NCBI GenBank assembly: GCA_965119665.1
Contig: OZ221974.1
Coordinates: forward strand, 682,001 to 746,000
Source: Dialister sp900541485
GTDB lineage: Bacteria; Bacillota; Negativicutes; Veillonellales; Dialisteraceae
Reading direction: 5' to 3'
Length of the DNA stretch: 64,000 bases
Position 1 is the stretch's first letter. Each line of letters opens with the position of its first letter. The position numbers and the translations under genes were made by a program. Below the pieces are notes generated by a model, which worked only from the letters and a program-made list of their open reading frames with translations, searched no databases and was not told where the DNA came from. Shown in pieces: positions 51,916-59,771 of the stretch.

Positions 51916-52989
51916 TTAAAAAATAATTTTTGTATAGTCCGGTTTTTTATCGGGATTATGAAAAGGAATGACCCGGGCAAAATGATTTTTTGCCGACAGT
52001 TCTTTCATTTCTTTTTCCGTCGTGTGGTTCGGCCAGAGAACAAGTTCCGCCCGTCCCGATTCCAGATATGCTTTCGTTTTTCCGTAACCGTGGACACTTC
52101 CCGTCAGAAGAATACGGCATTCCGGATGCTCTTCTATAAATTTTCTGGATGATGATTTCGTAAGTTGTGCATCCGTCAGGAAATAAAGACCGCCCGGCGA
52201 AATTTCATTTGTATCCCAAAGAGAAAAGGTTTTATACGGAATTTTTGCAGCGGCGGGCGTAGCAAAGTATGCACGATGTCCGAGTCTTTCCCATTCGTCA
52301 TACAGGTGCTTATCTAAATAAAAGGCGGTCCCTTTTCCCAGATGTTCATATAAATAAACCGGAAGTGAAAGGCCACGGCCGAAACGGGGTACGGGAAACA
52401 GAACGGCCTGCCCCGTCTTCCGCAATGCTTTCACCGCAGCGGCCACCTGTTTTCTCATATCCGCTCCGCAGGTATCCGTTCCGTAGGCGGCATCAATGAC
52501 CGCCACGTCGGCAGAAAGTCCGCGTACCTCATCGCACATGTAAAAAGGATCGTTTTCACGATAGTCGCCTGAAAAAAATAATTTCTTTCCTTCACAGGAA
52601 ATATGGTACCAGACTGCTCCCGCACAGTGCCCGGTTCTCCCCCAGCGGAAAGAAAAATCCGGCTCAAGTTCCAGTTCGGGAGCGGTAGAGTCAAGAATCA
52701 TTGTGTTTTCCGGTTTGTGATGAATTTGACGGAACGCCTGGTTTGTCAAAAGCACAGGCCCGCGGAATCCTTTGTTTTCAAAATACTCTATCGCACCGGT
52801 GTGATCCCTGTGGGAATGAGTAATAAAAAGATATTCCGCCCCGGCTATTTCAGCAGGAGTGAGATCGGGCATTCTGTCAAGTCCGTCCGTCGAAGTTCCT
52901 GCGTCCACAATAAAAGCGTGGCGCTCTCCTTCGACAAAAAAGCAACTGCGTCCGAAATCGCCGCAGCCGCCTGCAATTGTTATCTGCAT
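51916..52989 (-). CDS. MBL-fold metallohydrolase, RNase J/exonuclease-like
   Basis: A 357-aa metallo-beta-lactamase-fold enzyme. The binuclear metal motif is HSHRDH, followed by GHCAGAVWYHI and SGDYRENDPFY. The stretch PVPRFGRGLSLPVYLYEHLG between them resembles the beta-CASP insertion of RNA- and DNA-processing members, and the late TGSVHGYGKT and PNHTTEKEM positions resemble their C-terminal His motif. The start MQITIAGGCGDFGRSCFFVEG is typical of this group. It is probably cytoplasmic; substrate unknown. The gap upstream holds a plausible promoter (TTGCGA-17-TATATT) and a small ACCAC-GAGC-GTGGT hairpin. Confidence 0.8.
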   Translation of the reverse strand: MQITIAGGCGDFGRSCFFVEGERHAFIVDAGTSTDGLDRMPDLTPAEIAGAEYLFITHSHRDHTGAIEYFENKGFRGPVLLTNQAFRQIHHKPENTMILDSTAPELELEPDFSFRWGRTGHCAGAVWYHISCEGKKLFFSGDYRENDPFYMCDEVRGLSADVAVIDAAYGTDTCGADMRKQVAAAVKALRKTGQAVLFPVPRFGRGLSLPVYLYEHLGKGTAFYLDKHLYDEWERLGHRAYFATPAAAKIPYKTFSLWDTNEISPGGLYFLTDAQLTKSSSRKFIEEHPECRILLTGSVHGYGKTKAYLESGRAELVLWPNHTTEKEMKELSAKNHFARVIPFHNPDKKPDYTKIIF

Positions 52990-53089
52990 ATTACATCTCC
53001 ATTGATGTTTTGTTCAGTTAAGCACCACGCTCGTGGTTATTATCAATATATCACATGTAAGAAAAAGTCGCAAAATCCTGCCTGCTTTT

Positions 53090-53356
53090 TTAATTCCACG
53101 TCCCCGGTAAATTACCGTCCCTGCTTTTTTCTTTTTCATATTCTTCTGCCAAAGCCTGCAGGAAGGCACCGACTTCACCGATATGCTCCTCGGAAATCCC
53201 ATAGACTCCGCAAACGGCGGCGGTCATCATGGAATTCACAGATTCCGGTTCCACATCGGTCTTCACTTCCAGCTCTACAGTGCCCCCTTTTTCACGGGCA
53301 ACGATGATAATCTTTTTTTCTTCTGCCAGTTCTTCTTTTTTGATATTGTATTCCAT
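53090..53356 (-). CDS. unknown 88-aa acidic protein
   Basis: I do not recognise this protein. It is acidic and predicted mixed alpha/beta: a charged N-terminal helix, a beta-pair (KKIIIVAREKGGTVELEVKTD), then a helical second half (VNSMMTAAVCGVYG, EVGAFLQALAEEYEKEK). There is no signal peptide. AAGGGA lies 6 nt before the ATG. It follows the alpha/beta-hydrolase gene after 31 nt in the same direction and may be the last gene of the queC operon transcript. Confidence 0.65.
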   Translation of the reverse strand: MEYNIKKEELAEEKKIIIVAREKGGTVELEVKTDVEPESVNSMMTAAVCGVYGISEEHIGEVGAFLQALAEEYEKEKSRDGNLPGTWN

Positions 53357-53387
53357 GATATTTCCCTTCCTCCTATTTTCCCTGACG

Positions 53388-54320
53388 TTACCGGTTTTTT
53401 ATATGTACGTGATTCCAACCGCTGTTTGCAAGAATTTCCGGTTCTTTTCCCGTAAATGCCCGAGCAGCATACCTGTCATCTTTCAATTGCCAGCGGAACC
53501 AGGCCGTCACATAGGCATCACTTTCCGCCTGTATATCCGAATGCGTGGTAAATCCTCTTCGTCCCATGACCACAAAAGTCTTTGCCCCTTCAAAGAGACT
53601 CTCCATATCCGAAAGCGGAGTAATCAGTTTCCTGTCTATCGGTCCGTCTCCTGCCACCATAAACCACGGTATGGCTATCTCTCCCGGATTGAAATCCCAT
53701 TTCTCCATGTCCAGTTTTTCCATCAGGGACGTCGTTACTCCCGAAATGGTCACTACGGTTTTAAACCGCCCCATCATATCTCTTTTCAAAAGAGCACTCA
53801 CGGCACCATTGGCCCCTTGGGAGTGTCCGCCGATTCCCATATTTTTAAAGTCAATCTTTTTATAAAATACACTTTGTTTGTCCCGTGCCAGATTTTCCAT
53901 GATTTCCAGTCCCCATTGTGCAGAATAGCCGGCTCTGGTTTGAGTGTCCGTATTTCCGAGAACAATAAATCCCCATGAAGCAAGATGCTCATACAGCGGC
54001 TCGTCCGTATCACAAGTCACGCCTGTCCCGTTCATAAGAACCACAAGCGGCCATTCCTGTCCCGACTGTTCCAGTTTGTCGGGGTACCAAGCGAAATAAG
54101 TAAACTTTCCGTACGCCGGATTGTTTTCAGAAACCTTGACCTTTACGGGTTTATACATGCCGTGAGGACGGTATCGCTCCTCCACCATACCCGCATCTTC
54201 GGCTGTCAGATAATAATCATAAGGAATCGGAACGGCAGCATCCGCCACGCCTGCCCCCAGGAAACACAGGAATATAATCTGTAAAATGATTTTTAATGTC
54301 TTCATACCGTAATCCGTCAT
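53388..54320 (-). CDS. secreted alpha/beta hydrolase, chlorophyllase/PAF-AH-like
   Basis: A 310-aa exported serine hydrolase. After a short charged start, a signal peptide (TLKIILQIIFLCFLGAGVADA) leads to a mature domain with WPLVVLMNGTGV (oxyanion region) and GIGGHSQGANGAVSAL (nucleophile elbow G-x-S-x-G). An acid-bearing loop (VMGRRGFTTHSD) precedes the late His. The fold resembles the chlorophyllase/acetyl-hydrolase branch. I take the ATG at 54320 because AAGGGA is 7 nt upstream; the ATG at 54305 would start nearer the signal peptide but lacks a Shine-Dalgarno. It follows folE after 35 nt. Confidence 0.75.
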   Translation of the reverse strand: MTDYGMKTLKIILQIIFLCFLGAGVADAAVPIPYDYYLTAEDAGMVEERYRPHGMYKPVKVKVSENNPAYGKFTYFAWYPDKLEQSGQEWPLVVLMNGTGVTCDTDEPLYEHLASWGFIVLGNTDTQTRAGYSAQWGLEIMENLARDKQSVFYKKIDFKNMGIGGHSQGANGAVSALLKRDMMGRFKTVVTISGVTTSLMEKLDMEKWDFNPGEIAIPWFMVAGDGPIDRKLITPLSDMESLFEGAKTFVVMGRRGFTTHSDIQAESDAYVTAWFRWQLKDDRYAARAFTGKEPEILANSGWNHVHIKNR

Positions 54321-54355
54321 TTCTTTTTCCCTTACAATAAAAATAAATAATTCCC

Positions 54356-54919
54356 TCACCGCAGCATGGATAAAAATTCATTCCGCAGAGAAGATTCTTT
54401 TTCAAACCGCCCGCCACAGGCTATCGTTTTTGTCAGCGCCCCCGGCTTTTTGATACCTCTGGCGGTCATGCAGGAATGCTCGCCTTCCAGAAGAACAATG
54501 ACATCCGGTGATTCCGTAATCTCTATCATGATATCACGGATATCTTTTCCGATTCTTTCCTGAATCTGCAACCGTTTCGATACGGCATCGGCAATACGTG
54601 CTACCTTGGAAAGGCCGATGACCCGTCCGCGGGGAATATACCCGACAGCGGCATGCATATTGTACATCAAAGCGATATGGTGCTCGCAGTGGGAAAAAAT
54701 AGAAATATCTTTCACGACCACCATATCACTTTCAGGAGATTCAAAGGTTTTATCAAATTCCCTGGCAATCTCTTTATTAGTCACCGCCGCATAAGCAAGC
54801 TGCTCTGCCATCATTTCCGCAAACCGCTTCGGTGTTTCTCGGAGCCCCTCCCTTGCGGGATTTTCTCCGACCGCCTCTATAATCAGACGGGCCGCCTCTT
54901 CCATTTTTTTTATATCCAT
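54356..54919 (-). CDS. folE: GTP cyclohydrolase I
   Basis: A 187-aa type IA enzyme: GTP to 7,8-dihydroneopterin triphosphate, first step of both folate and queuosine precursors. The zinc site is in FSHCEHHIAL (Cys, His) plus the second Cys in EGEHSCMTARGIKKPGA. GLSKVARI and RLQIQERIGKDI are family blocks. Only one base separates it from queE. Its place in a queC-queD-queE operon indicates that this copy feeds 7-deazaguanine synthesis, whatever else it does. Confidence 0.96.
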   Translation of the reverse strand: MDIKKMEEAARLIIEAVGENPAREGLRETPKRFAEMMAEQLAYAAVTNKEIAREFDKTFESPESDMVVVKDISIFSHCEHHIALMYNMHAAVGYIPRGRVIGLSKVARIADAVSKRLQIQERIGKDIRDIMIEITESPDVIVLLEGEHSCMTARGIKKPGALTKTIACGGRFEKESSLRNEFLSMLR

Positions 54920-54920
54920 T

Positions 54921-55592
54921 TCAAACGCCTCTCTTATCAGGACTCCAAATAATCTTATGCAGCTGCACCTGAACGACCACGTCGGCCAGTTGATTTGCCC
55001 TCACATATTCCACCAGTTCCCGGGGAGCGATTTTCCCCCAGACGGGACTTACATAAAATGCCGGTTTTTCTCCAGAAAATTCACGGGTAACCACTTGTTT
55101 CATATCTTCCAAATCTTCCGCGGAACCGACCACAAATTTCAATACATCTTCTCTTCCCAGTTCCTTGAAATTGGCGGTTCTCATGAATTTCTTCATGCCG
55201 CTTCCCGTGCATTTATAGTCCATTGTATAAAATAAATGCTCCGGACGGCGCTCCAACAGCGGTACGGCACCGTTCGTTTCTATATTGATTTCATAGCCTT
55301 CCCGGGAAAGAATGTCGCAAAGGCTTTGCAGTGGTTGGAGAAGCGGTTCTCCTCCGGTAACGGTGATTCTTTTCCACGGGTAAGCATGTATCCGCCCGAG
55401 GATTTCTTCTTCCGTAAGAAACTCCTCTGCCTGTGACTCTTTCAGGGCATACGCAGTATCACAGTAGGTGCAACGGATATTGCAGCCTGCAAAACGGACA
55501 AAAGTCACCATTTTTCCTGTTCGTTTTCCCTCGCCGTCAATGCTGTCAAATATTTCCGACAGAGGAAACTTATTTTTCATAAGTCGCCACAT
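54921..55592 (-). CDS. queE: 7-carboxy-7-deazaguanine synthase
   Basis: A ~223-aa radical-SAM enzyme turning CPH4 into CDG. SEIFDSIDGEGKRTGKMVTFVRFAGCNIRCTYCDT-type sequence carries the CxxxxxxCxxC-like cluster motif, followed by TVTGGEPLLQP for SAM binding and the late NIETNGAVPL block. The start is uncertain: ATG 55592 or ATG 55580, both overlapping the end of queD. The overlap of 11-23 nt indicates coupling. A longer open frame upstream lies within queD and is not used. Confidence 0.93.
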   Translation of the reverse strand: MWRLMKNKFPLSEIFDSIDGEGKRTGKMVTFVRFAGCNIRCTYCDTAYALKESQAEEFLTEEEILGRIHAYPWKRITVTGGEPLLQPLQSLCDILSREGYEINIETNGAVPLLERRPEHLFYTMDYKCTGSGMKKFMRTANFKELGREDVLKFVVGSAEDLEDMKQVVTREFSGEKPAFYVSPVWGKIAPRELVEYVRANQLADVVVQVQLHKIIWSPDKRGV

Positions 55593-55899
55593 TCCCTTCC
55601 GTTTCCTGCACCGACACGCGGATACAGTGGGGAATATGGTCACAAATCCATTTCGCCATATTTTCCGCTGTGGGATTGAGATCCTTTAATACATCATTCA
55701 CACAGGCATGGTCAAAGCGGTTCACCACTTCTTTAATTTTTGTAAAATCAACGACCATTCCGTTTTTATCAAGGCTCTCACTCTGCACCGTAACCGTTAT
55801 GATCCAGTTGTGCCCGTGGAGGCTCCTGCACTTGCTTTCATAATCAAGCGTCAAAAAATGAGCGCCGCTCACTTCCATTCGTTTTGTAACTGTATACAT
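55570..55899 (-). CDS. queD: 6-carboxy-tetrahydropterin synthase
   Basis: A 109-aa tunnelling-fold enzyme making CPH4 from dihydroneopterin triphosphate. The zinc histidines are in SGAHFL and HGHNW. The catalytic Cys is in ESKCRSLHGHNW, the Asp/His pair in FDHACVND, and the pterin-anchor Glu in VQETEGN. The second of two adjacent ATGs (55899) has better spacing (5 nt) from AAAGGAG. It lies between queC and queE. Confidence 0.94.
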   Translation of the reverse strand: MYTVTKRMEVSGAHFLTLDYESKCRSLHGHNWIITVTVQSESLDKNGMVVDFTKIKEVVNRFDHACVNDVLKDLNPTAENMAKWICDHIPHCIRVSVQETEGNVATYEK

Positions 55900-55940
55900 C
55901 ATGACTCCTTTATTTCATTAATTAATTTCTTCATTTTTCG

Positions 55941-56633
55941 TTATTTAAGGGCCGGATCTTTGACTCCGTTCATTTCAAATGCTTTTCTTCTGTCTATGCA
56001 GGTGGCACAAGTCCCGCAGGGCACCTCGCCCCCTTCATAGCAGCTCCAGGTCAGTTCATACGGTGTCCCCAGTTCCAATCCTCTTTTCACCACACCCGCT
56101 TTATTTTCCGTTGCAAAAGGAAATACGAGACGGACTTTTCCGTAAGTTCCTATCGAAACCGCATCTCCCATCGCCTTCAAAAAAGGTTCCGAGCAGTCTG
56201 CATAGGCATCGCCTGCCGCATCGTCCGCATGAGCGCCGATGTAAATATCTGCCTCTTCATTTTCATAGAGACCTGCCGCCAGACTTGCCGCGACAGAAAG
56301 CATCAATCCGTTCCGGAACGGGACGTAGGTCGAAACTTTGCCCCCGCCGTTTTTCCTGATTTGCTCCGCATAGGCGGTATGTTCGATGTTCCGTTCCGAA
56401 CCGGCCAGTAAAGCGCAGTCCGAATACTGCATAATTTGCGATAAATCAAATTCGTAATGGCTGACGCGGTAGTAGTCCGCCACTTTTCTTGCCGCTTCCA
56501 GTTCCTTCGCATGCTTTTGTCCATAAAAAATAGAAGCAGTGCTTACATTTTCTGCTCCCAGTTCATGGACAGCTACGGAGAGACAGGTCGTCGAATCTAC
56601 ACCGCCGCTGGATAATATAATGGCTTTTCTCAT
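55941..56633 (-). CDS. queC: 7-cyano-7-deazaguanine (preQ0) synthase
   Basis: A 230-aa ATP-dependent enzyme converting CDG and ammonia into preQ0. The PP-loop is SSGGVDSTTCLSVA. YVPFRNGLMLSVAASLA and GAHADDAAGDAYADC are family blocks. The zinc site is the four-Cys cluster CYEGGEVPCGTCATC near the C-terminus. The ATG at 56633 follows AGGAGGAAGTT. First gene of queC-queD-queE-folE. A preQ1-I-like element covers its Shine-Dalgarno. No queF, tgt or queA is in the window. Confidence 0.95.
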   Translation of the reverse strand: MRKAIILSSGGVDSTTCLSVAVHELGAENVSTASIFYGQKHAKELEAARKVADYYRVSHYEFDLSQIMQYSDCALLAGSERNIEHTAYAEQIRKNGGGKVSTYVPFRNGLMLSVAASLAAGLYENEEADIYIGAHADDAAGDAYADCSEPFLKAMGDAVSIGTYGKVRLVFPFATENKAGVVKRGLELGTPYELTWSCYEGGEVPCGTCATCIDRRKAFEMNGVKDPALK

Positions 56634-56640
56634 AACTTCC

Positions 56641-56682
56641 TCCTGTTTTTTATAGTTGGTTCGCAGAATGGACAACTCTGTA
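56641..56682 (-). promoter_or_regulatory. candidate preQ1-I riboswitch
   Basis: On the minus strand P1 is AGTTG/CAACT around a 14-nt loop. The loop's CTG can pair with CAG of the A-rich tail ATAAAAAACAGGAGG (pseudoknot P2). The tail CTATAAAAAAC matches the class I preQ1 consensus closely, and CAG overlaps the queC Shine-Dalgarno, so ligand binding would block translation. The first loop is about three nt longer than in the Bacillus type, so the call is provisional. Confidence 0.6.
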
Positions 56683-56700
56683 TGTGAATAGATTATTAAC

Positions 56701-56706
56701 AGTATA
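56701..56706 (-). promoter_or_regulatory. -10 box of the queC operon
   Basis: TATACT on the minus strand, with only a weak -35 (TTTATT, 17 nt up). It places the transcript start just before the riboswitch candidate. Confidence 0.4.
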
Positions 56707-56786
56707 GCATAAAGAAATATTTCAATAAAGTTTTTATTTTGAAAACTTTCTGATACTATAATAAATAAAACAAAGAAGGAGTGCTT

Positions 56787-57089
56787 ATGAAAAATATAGA
56801 TGCCGATGAATTTATTGATGCCCTGACGACAGGTGATGCCTCAGTCCGCCACAAAGCCTATGTATACCACTTTTCCGGTCTCGTTTACCATCCCGGCAGA
56901 AAAACTTACCGGGTAAGCATAGAAAAATACAAGTGGACAAAAGAACCTTTTTCGGAATTTATGGAACTCGTCTATTCTTACGAATCCGACGATCCTGAAG
57001 ACTGCCTGAATCATTTGACGGAAGACATTCTTTGGGACGGGAAATCTTTTTACGAACTGGAAAAAGTACTCACTCCGGCAGACTGGTAA
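56787..57089 (+). CDS. unknown 100-aa protein
   Basis: I do not recognise this protein. It is small, acidic and aromatic-rich, probably cytoplasmic, with no signal peptide. The central part (YVYHFSGLVYHPGRKTYRVSIEKYKW) suggests a beta-sheet, flanked by helices. The ATG at 56787 follows AAGGAG with 5-nt spacing. It is divergent from queC and followed by the promoter of the metQ T-box. No motif of an enzyme or DNA-binding fold is visible. Confidence 0.7.
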   Translation: MKNIDADEFIDALTTGDASVRHKAYVYHFSGLVYHPGRKTYRVSIEKYKWTKEPFSEFMELVYSYESDDPEDCLNHLTEDILWDGKSFYELEKVLTPADW

Positions 57090-57162
57090 ATGCAATTTTT
57101 GACATCTTATTTCCCGTCAAAATAAAGAAATTTCTCTCGCAAATCTTATTTTATTTTTCCGC

Positions 57163-57192
57163 TTGACATTCTTTTACCCATCATGGTATAGT
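57163..57192 (+). promoter_or_regulatory. promoter of the T-box/metQ transcript
   Basis: TTGACA (57163-57168) and TATAGT (57187-57192) are 18 nt apart, with a predicted start near 57199 at the head of the T-box leader. Confidence 0.75.
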
Positions 57193-57198
57193 AACCAT

Positions 57199-57465
57199 AA
57201 CTCCATAACGGCAATGAGAAGAAGAGTAGGTGGAAAGAATGGCAAAGAGAGCTCCCGTATGGTGAAAGGGAGAGCAGGATATTTTACCGAACATGGTCTT
57301 TGAGCCTGATATGCCGAATCATTAAGCAGTCCGGGAGCTCCCGTTACAGAGCAGGGGTATCAAGGCAATGCCTGCGTACCTTGTGAGGTTTATACAGCGA
57401 TGTATAAACGAATATGGGTGGTAACACGATCTTTCGTCCCTTAAGGACGGAAGATTTTTTTATTT
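57199..57465 (+). promoter_or_regulatory. methionine T-box leader
   Basis: A ~265-nt leader with the T-box layout. Stem I carries AGAGAG and ATGGTGAAAGGGAGAGC, followed by the specifier region CCGAACATGG with AUG (Met) at 57293-57295. Stem III is ggta...tacc around 57355-57380. The T-box core is GGGTGGTAACACG (57416-57428), and the terminator/antiterminator is ATCTTTCGTCC-CTTAA-GGACGGAAGAT plus a T-run (57429-57464). Uncharged tRNA-Met would favour antitermination and metQ expression. The TGGT pairs with an ACCA tRNA end. Confidence 0.88.
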
Positions 57466-57480
57466 TAAGGAGGAATTTCT

Positions 57481-58314
57481 ATGAAACTGAAAAAAACAAT
57501 TATTGCTTCCCTTACCGCACTGGCTGTCACGGGAATCCTGGCAGGTTGCGGAAGCACAGACAAAAAGTCTGCACCGGCGGCAGGAGATGCCGGTAAAACA
57601 GCGACTATCAGAGTCGGCGTTTCCCCCGTTCCCCATGCGGAAATTTTAAATGCCGTTAAAGACCAACTGGCAAAAGACGGAGTGAATGTGGAAATCGTGG
57701 AATTTACCGACTACGTACAGCCCAATCTGGCACTGAACGACAAACATCTGGATGCCAACTATTTCCAGCATAAACCGTATCTTGATGAATTTGCCCGTTC
57801 AAGAGGACTGAAGATTGTCTCTGCCGGTGCCGTTCATCTGGAACCGATGTCCATATTCTCTTCGAAAATCAAAGACCTCAAGGCACTCCCCGATCATGCC
57901 CGTGTCGCTATTCCGAATGACCCGACAAACGGAGGCCGTGCCCTTCTTGTTCTTCAGTCGGCAGGACTCATCAAACTCCGTGACGGCGCGCCTATTACTG
58001 CGACTCCGCAGGATATCGTTTCCAACCCTAAAGACCTGCAGTTCTCCGAACTTGAAGCACCGCAGCTCCCCCGTTCCTTAGAAGATACGGATATTGCGGT
58101 CATCAATATCAACTTTGCCCTCGAAGCAAACCTGCATCCGAAAGATGCTCTCTTTATCGAAAGCTCCGATTCCCCTTATGCGAATATTATCGCTGTCCGT
58201 GAAGAAGATGAAAAACGTCCGGAAATCCAGAAACTGATGAAAGCTCTGACCAGTCAGGAATGCAAAGATTTCATTGACAAGAAATATAACGGCGCTATCA
58301 AAGCTGCGTTCTAA
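57481..58314 (+). CDS. metQ: methionine-binding lipoprotein MetQ (NlpA family)
   Basis: A 277-aa lipoprotein. The signal peptide ends LAGC (lipidated Cys23). The mature part is NLPA-family: VGVSPVPHAEILNAVKD, EIVEFTDYVQPNLALNDKHLDANYFQHKPYLDEF, and VAIPNDPTNGGRALLVLQSAGLIKLRDG. These bind D/L-methionine and deliver it to MetNI. The Met T-box in front confirms the methionine role. No metN or metI gene is adjacent, so the permease and ATPase must be elsewhere. The start follows AAGGAGGAATTTCT. A shared terminator follows. Confidence 0.93.
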   Translation: MKLKKTIIASLTALAVTGILAGCGSTDKKSAPAAGDAGKTATIRVGVSPVPHAEILNAVKDQLAKDGVNVEIVEFTDYVQPNLALNDKHLDANYFQHKPYLDEFARSRGLKIVSAGAVHLEPMSIFSSKIKDLKALPDHARVAIPNDPTNGGRALLVLQSAGLIKLRDGAPITATPQDIVSNPKDLQFSELEAPQLPRSLEDTDIAVININFALEANLHPKDALFIESSDSPYANIIAVREEDEKRPEIQKLMKALTSQECKDFIDKKYNGAIKAAF

Positions 58315-58315
58315 G

Positions 58316-58360
58316 TATAAAAAAAGCACTATACCGTATATGTATAGTGCTTTTTTATTG
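58316..58360. terminator. bidirectional terminator
   Basis: AAAAGCACTATAC and GTATAGTGCTTTT form a stem with flanking A- and T-runs between metQ (+) and the hydrolase gene (-). Confidence 0.88.
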
Positions 58361-58363
58361 CAT

Positions 58364-59272
58364 TTATTCACCGAGAATGAAGGTAAGCGCGCCTTTTGCC
58401 ATCCCTACCCCTTCATGTCCCACGCCGTCCACCGTTTCAAGCTTCCAACGGAAAGGAACCTGTAACATTTCCGCTTTTTTCTTACATTCATTGAAATAAC
58501 GGATATTTCTTTCCTGTCTGTTCAAGCCCTGTGCGTCTGCTTCGGGCGTATCACGAAACGGCTTGTCTCTTTTCACATCCGCTCCGCCCATGAAAAGAAT
58601 CACCGGCCTTGCAAAAGCACGGGCAAGTTCCTCGTCACTGATATCAACATCCTGAATCCCGTAAGGATAAAGAACCTCTTTATCAGGCATGGTAAACCAA
58701 CCGGAATTGGCCACCGCCAGCACATCGGCCCCCTCATTTCCTCCGAAAAGGCTATAACGGTGGAGAAACTGTCCGCCTGCGGAATGACCGAAGAGAATCA
58801 TCTTTCCCGTTGTCTGAACGCGACTTTTTACTTCCTCCACAATTTTCTCCACTACGGGAAATGTCCACATTTCTCTGGGACGGACATGACCGCTTACATC
58901 ATCTTTATCCGTCATATTGGCTTCCTGATACCAGCAGGAACCGGGATATTTTTTCTCTGAAAATTCAGGACAGACAACCAGAACATTTTTCTCGTCCGCC
59001 AAAGAGTGAAGTGCCCGGCAGAAACGGTCAGCCTTCCGTCCGAATCCGTGAAAGGCGATAAAAACGGGACGTGACTCATTCCACTGTGTCGGTCTGTAAT
59101 AAAAAAGACGGACCGGATCCCTGCACACACCGCCCTGTTCGGGTAAATAGGAAATACTTTCCCCTAACGGAACGGGCGAGGCCCCCTGCTTTTTATCCTT
59201 TTTCGGTGCCAGGTACGCTGCCAAAGAAAATGCTGCCAACGCCGCCACGGCTTTAAAAATTCTCTTTCTCAT
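58364..59272 (-). CDS. membrane-anchored or secreted alpha/beta hydrolase
   Basis: A 302-aa hydrolase. An N-terminal hydrophobic segment (FKAVAALAAFSLAAYLA) may be an uncleaved anchor or signal. The domain shows FIAFHGFGRKADRF (oxyanion hole), GHSAGGQFLHRY (nucleophile Ser in G-H-S-A-G), GGADVKRD (acid loop) and GVGHEG near the end (His). The arrangement resembles the dienelactone-hydrolase/PHB-depolymerase-type esterases. The second of two ATGs (59272) has 5-nt spacing from AGGAGG. Substrate unknown. Confidence 0.8.
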   Translation of the reverse strand: MRKRIFKAVAALAAFSLAAYLAPKKDKKQGASPVPLGESISYLPEQGGVCRDPVRLFYYRPTQWNESRPVFIAFHGFGRKADRFCRALHSLADEKNVLVVCPEFSEKKYPGSCWYQEANMTDKDDVSGHVRPREMWTFPVVEKIVEEVKSRVQTTGKMILFGHSAGGQFLHRYSLFGGNEGADVLAVANSGWFTMPDKEVLYPYGIQDVDISDEELARAFARPVILFMGGADVKRDKPFRDTPEADAQGLNRQERNIRYFNECKKKAEMLQVPFRWKLETVDGVGHEGVGMAKGALTFILGE

Positions 59273-59675
59273 CATTTCCTCCTGCTACAGTCTTCATTAT
59301 TTCTCTTCTTGTTTAAATAAATTATATCATGACTTATATTTCTCCACGAAATAAAAAAGATTGCCGTTTCTATGTTTGATATGAGGGTATAAAAAATATT
59401 TTTATATCCCTTGAGGCACGATAAAAAAATCCGTTTTATGATTTTATATCATCGTTTTTGTTTTATTTATGACATAAAATTATTTTTATACCTGTCAATT
59501 CCGTTTCTGCTTTGCGAAAATTTTCTTTTTTCACGACATAATCACCTGTAAAACACGACATCTTGTATTTCCTGCTGCTTCTGTTTTTAATTAAACGCCT
59601 TTTCTTTAAGTATTTACTTTATTTTTAAGAGTACCTCTTTTTGTGAATCTCCGGTGAATGAAATGAATACATCGA
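59273..59675. other. AT-rich intergenic region with dyads
   Basis: A ~400-nt region between the divergent hydrolase and tctC genes. It contains AGGGTATAAAAA...TTTTATATCCCT (59384-59411, imperfect dyad), ATGAT-TTTAT-ATCAT (near 59440) and no coding frame that I can support. The tctC promoter lies at its right edge. Confidence 0.45.
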
Positions 59676-59704
59676 TTGTTGCACGTTCCTCTAAATGTTA
59701 CAAT
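59676..59704 (+). promoter_or_regulatory. extended -10 promoter of tctCBA
   Basis: TTGTTG (59676-59681) and TACAAT (59699-59704) are 17 nt apart, with TG one base before the -10. The leader is ~60 nt. Confidence 0.55.
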
Positions 59705-59771
59705 TATAAAAGTACGAGTGCAGATTTTTTCAGGCTGCATGTATTTGTTGGGAATCGAAGGAGGTTTTCAC

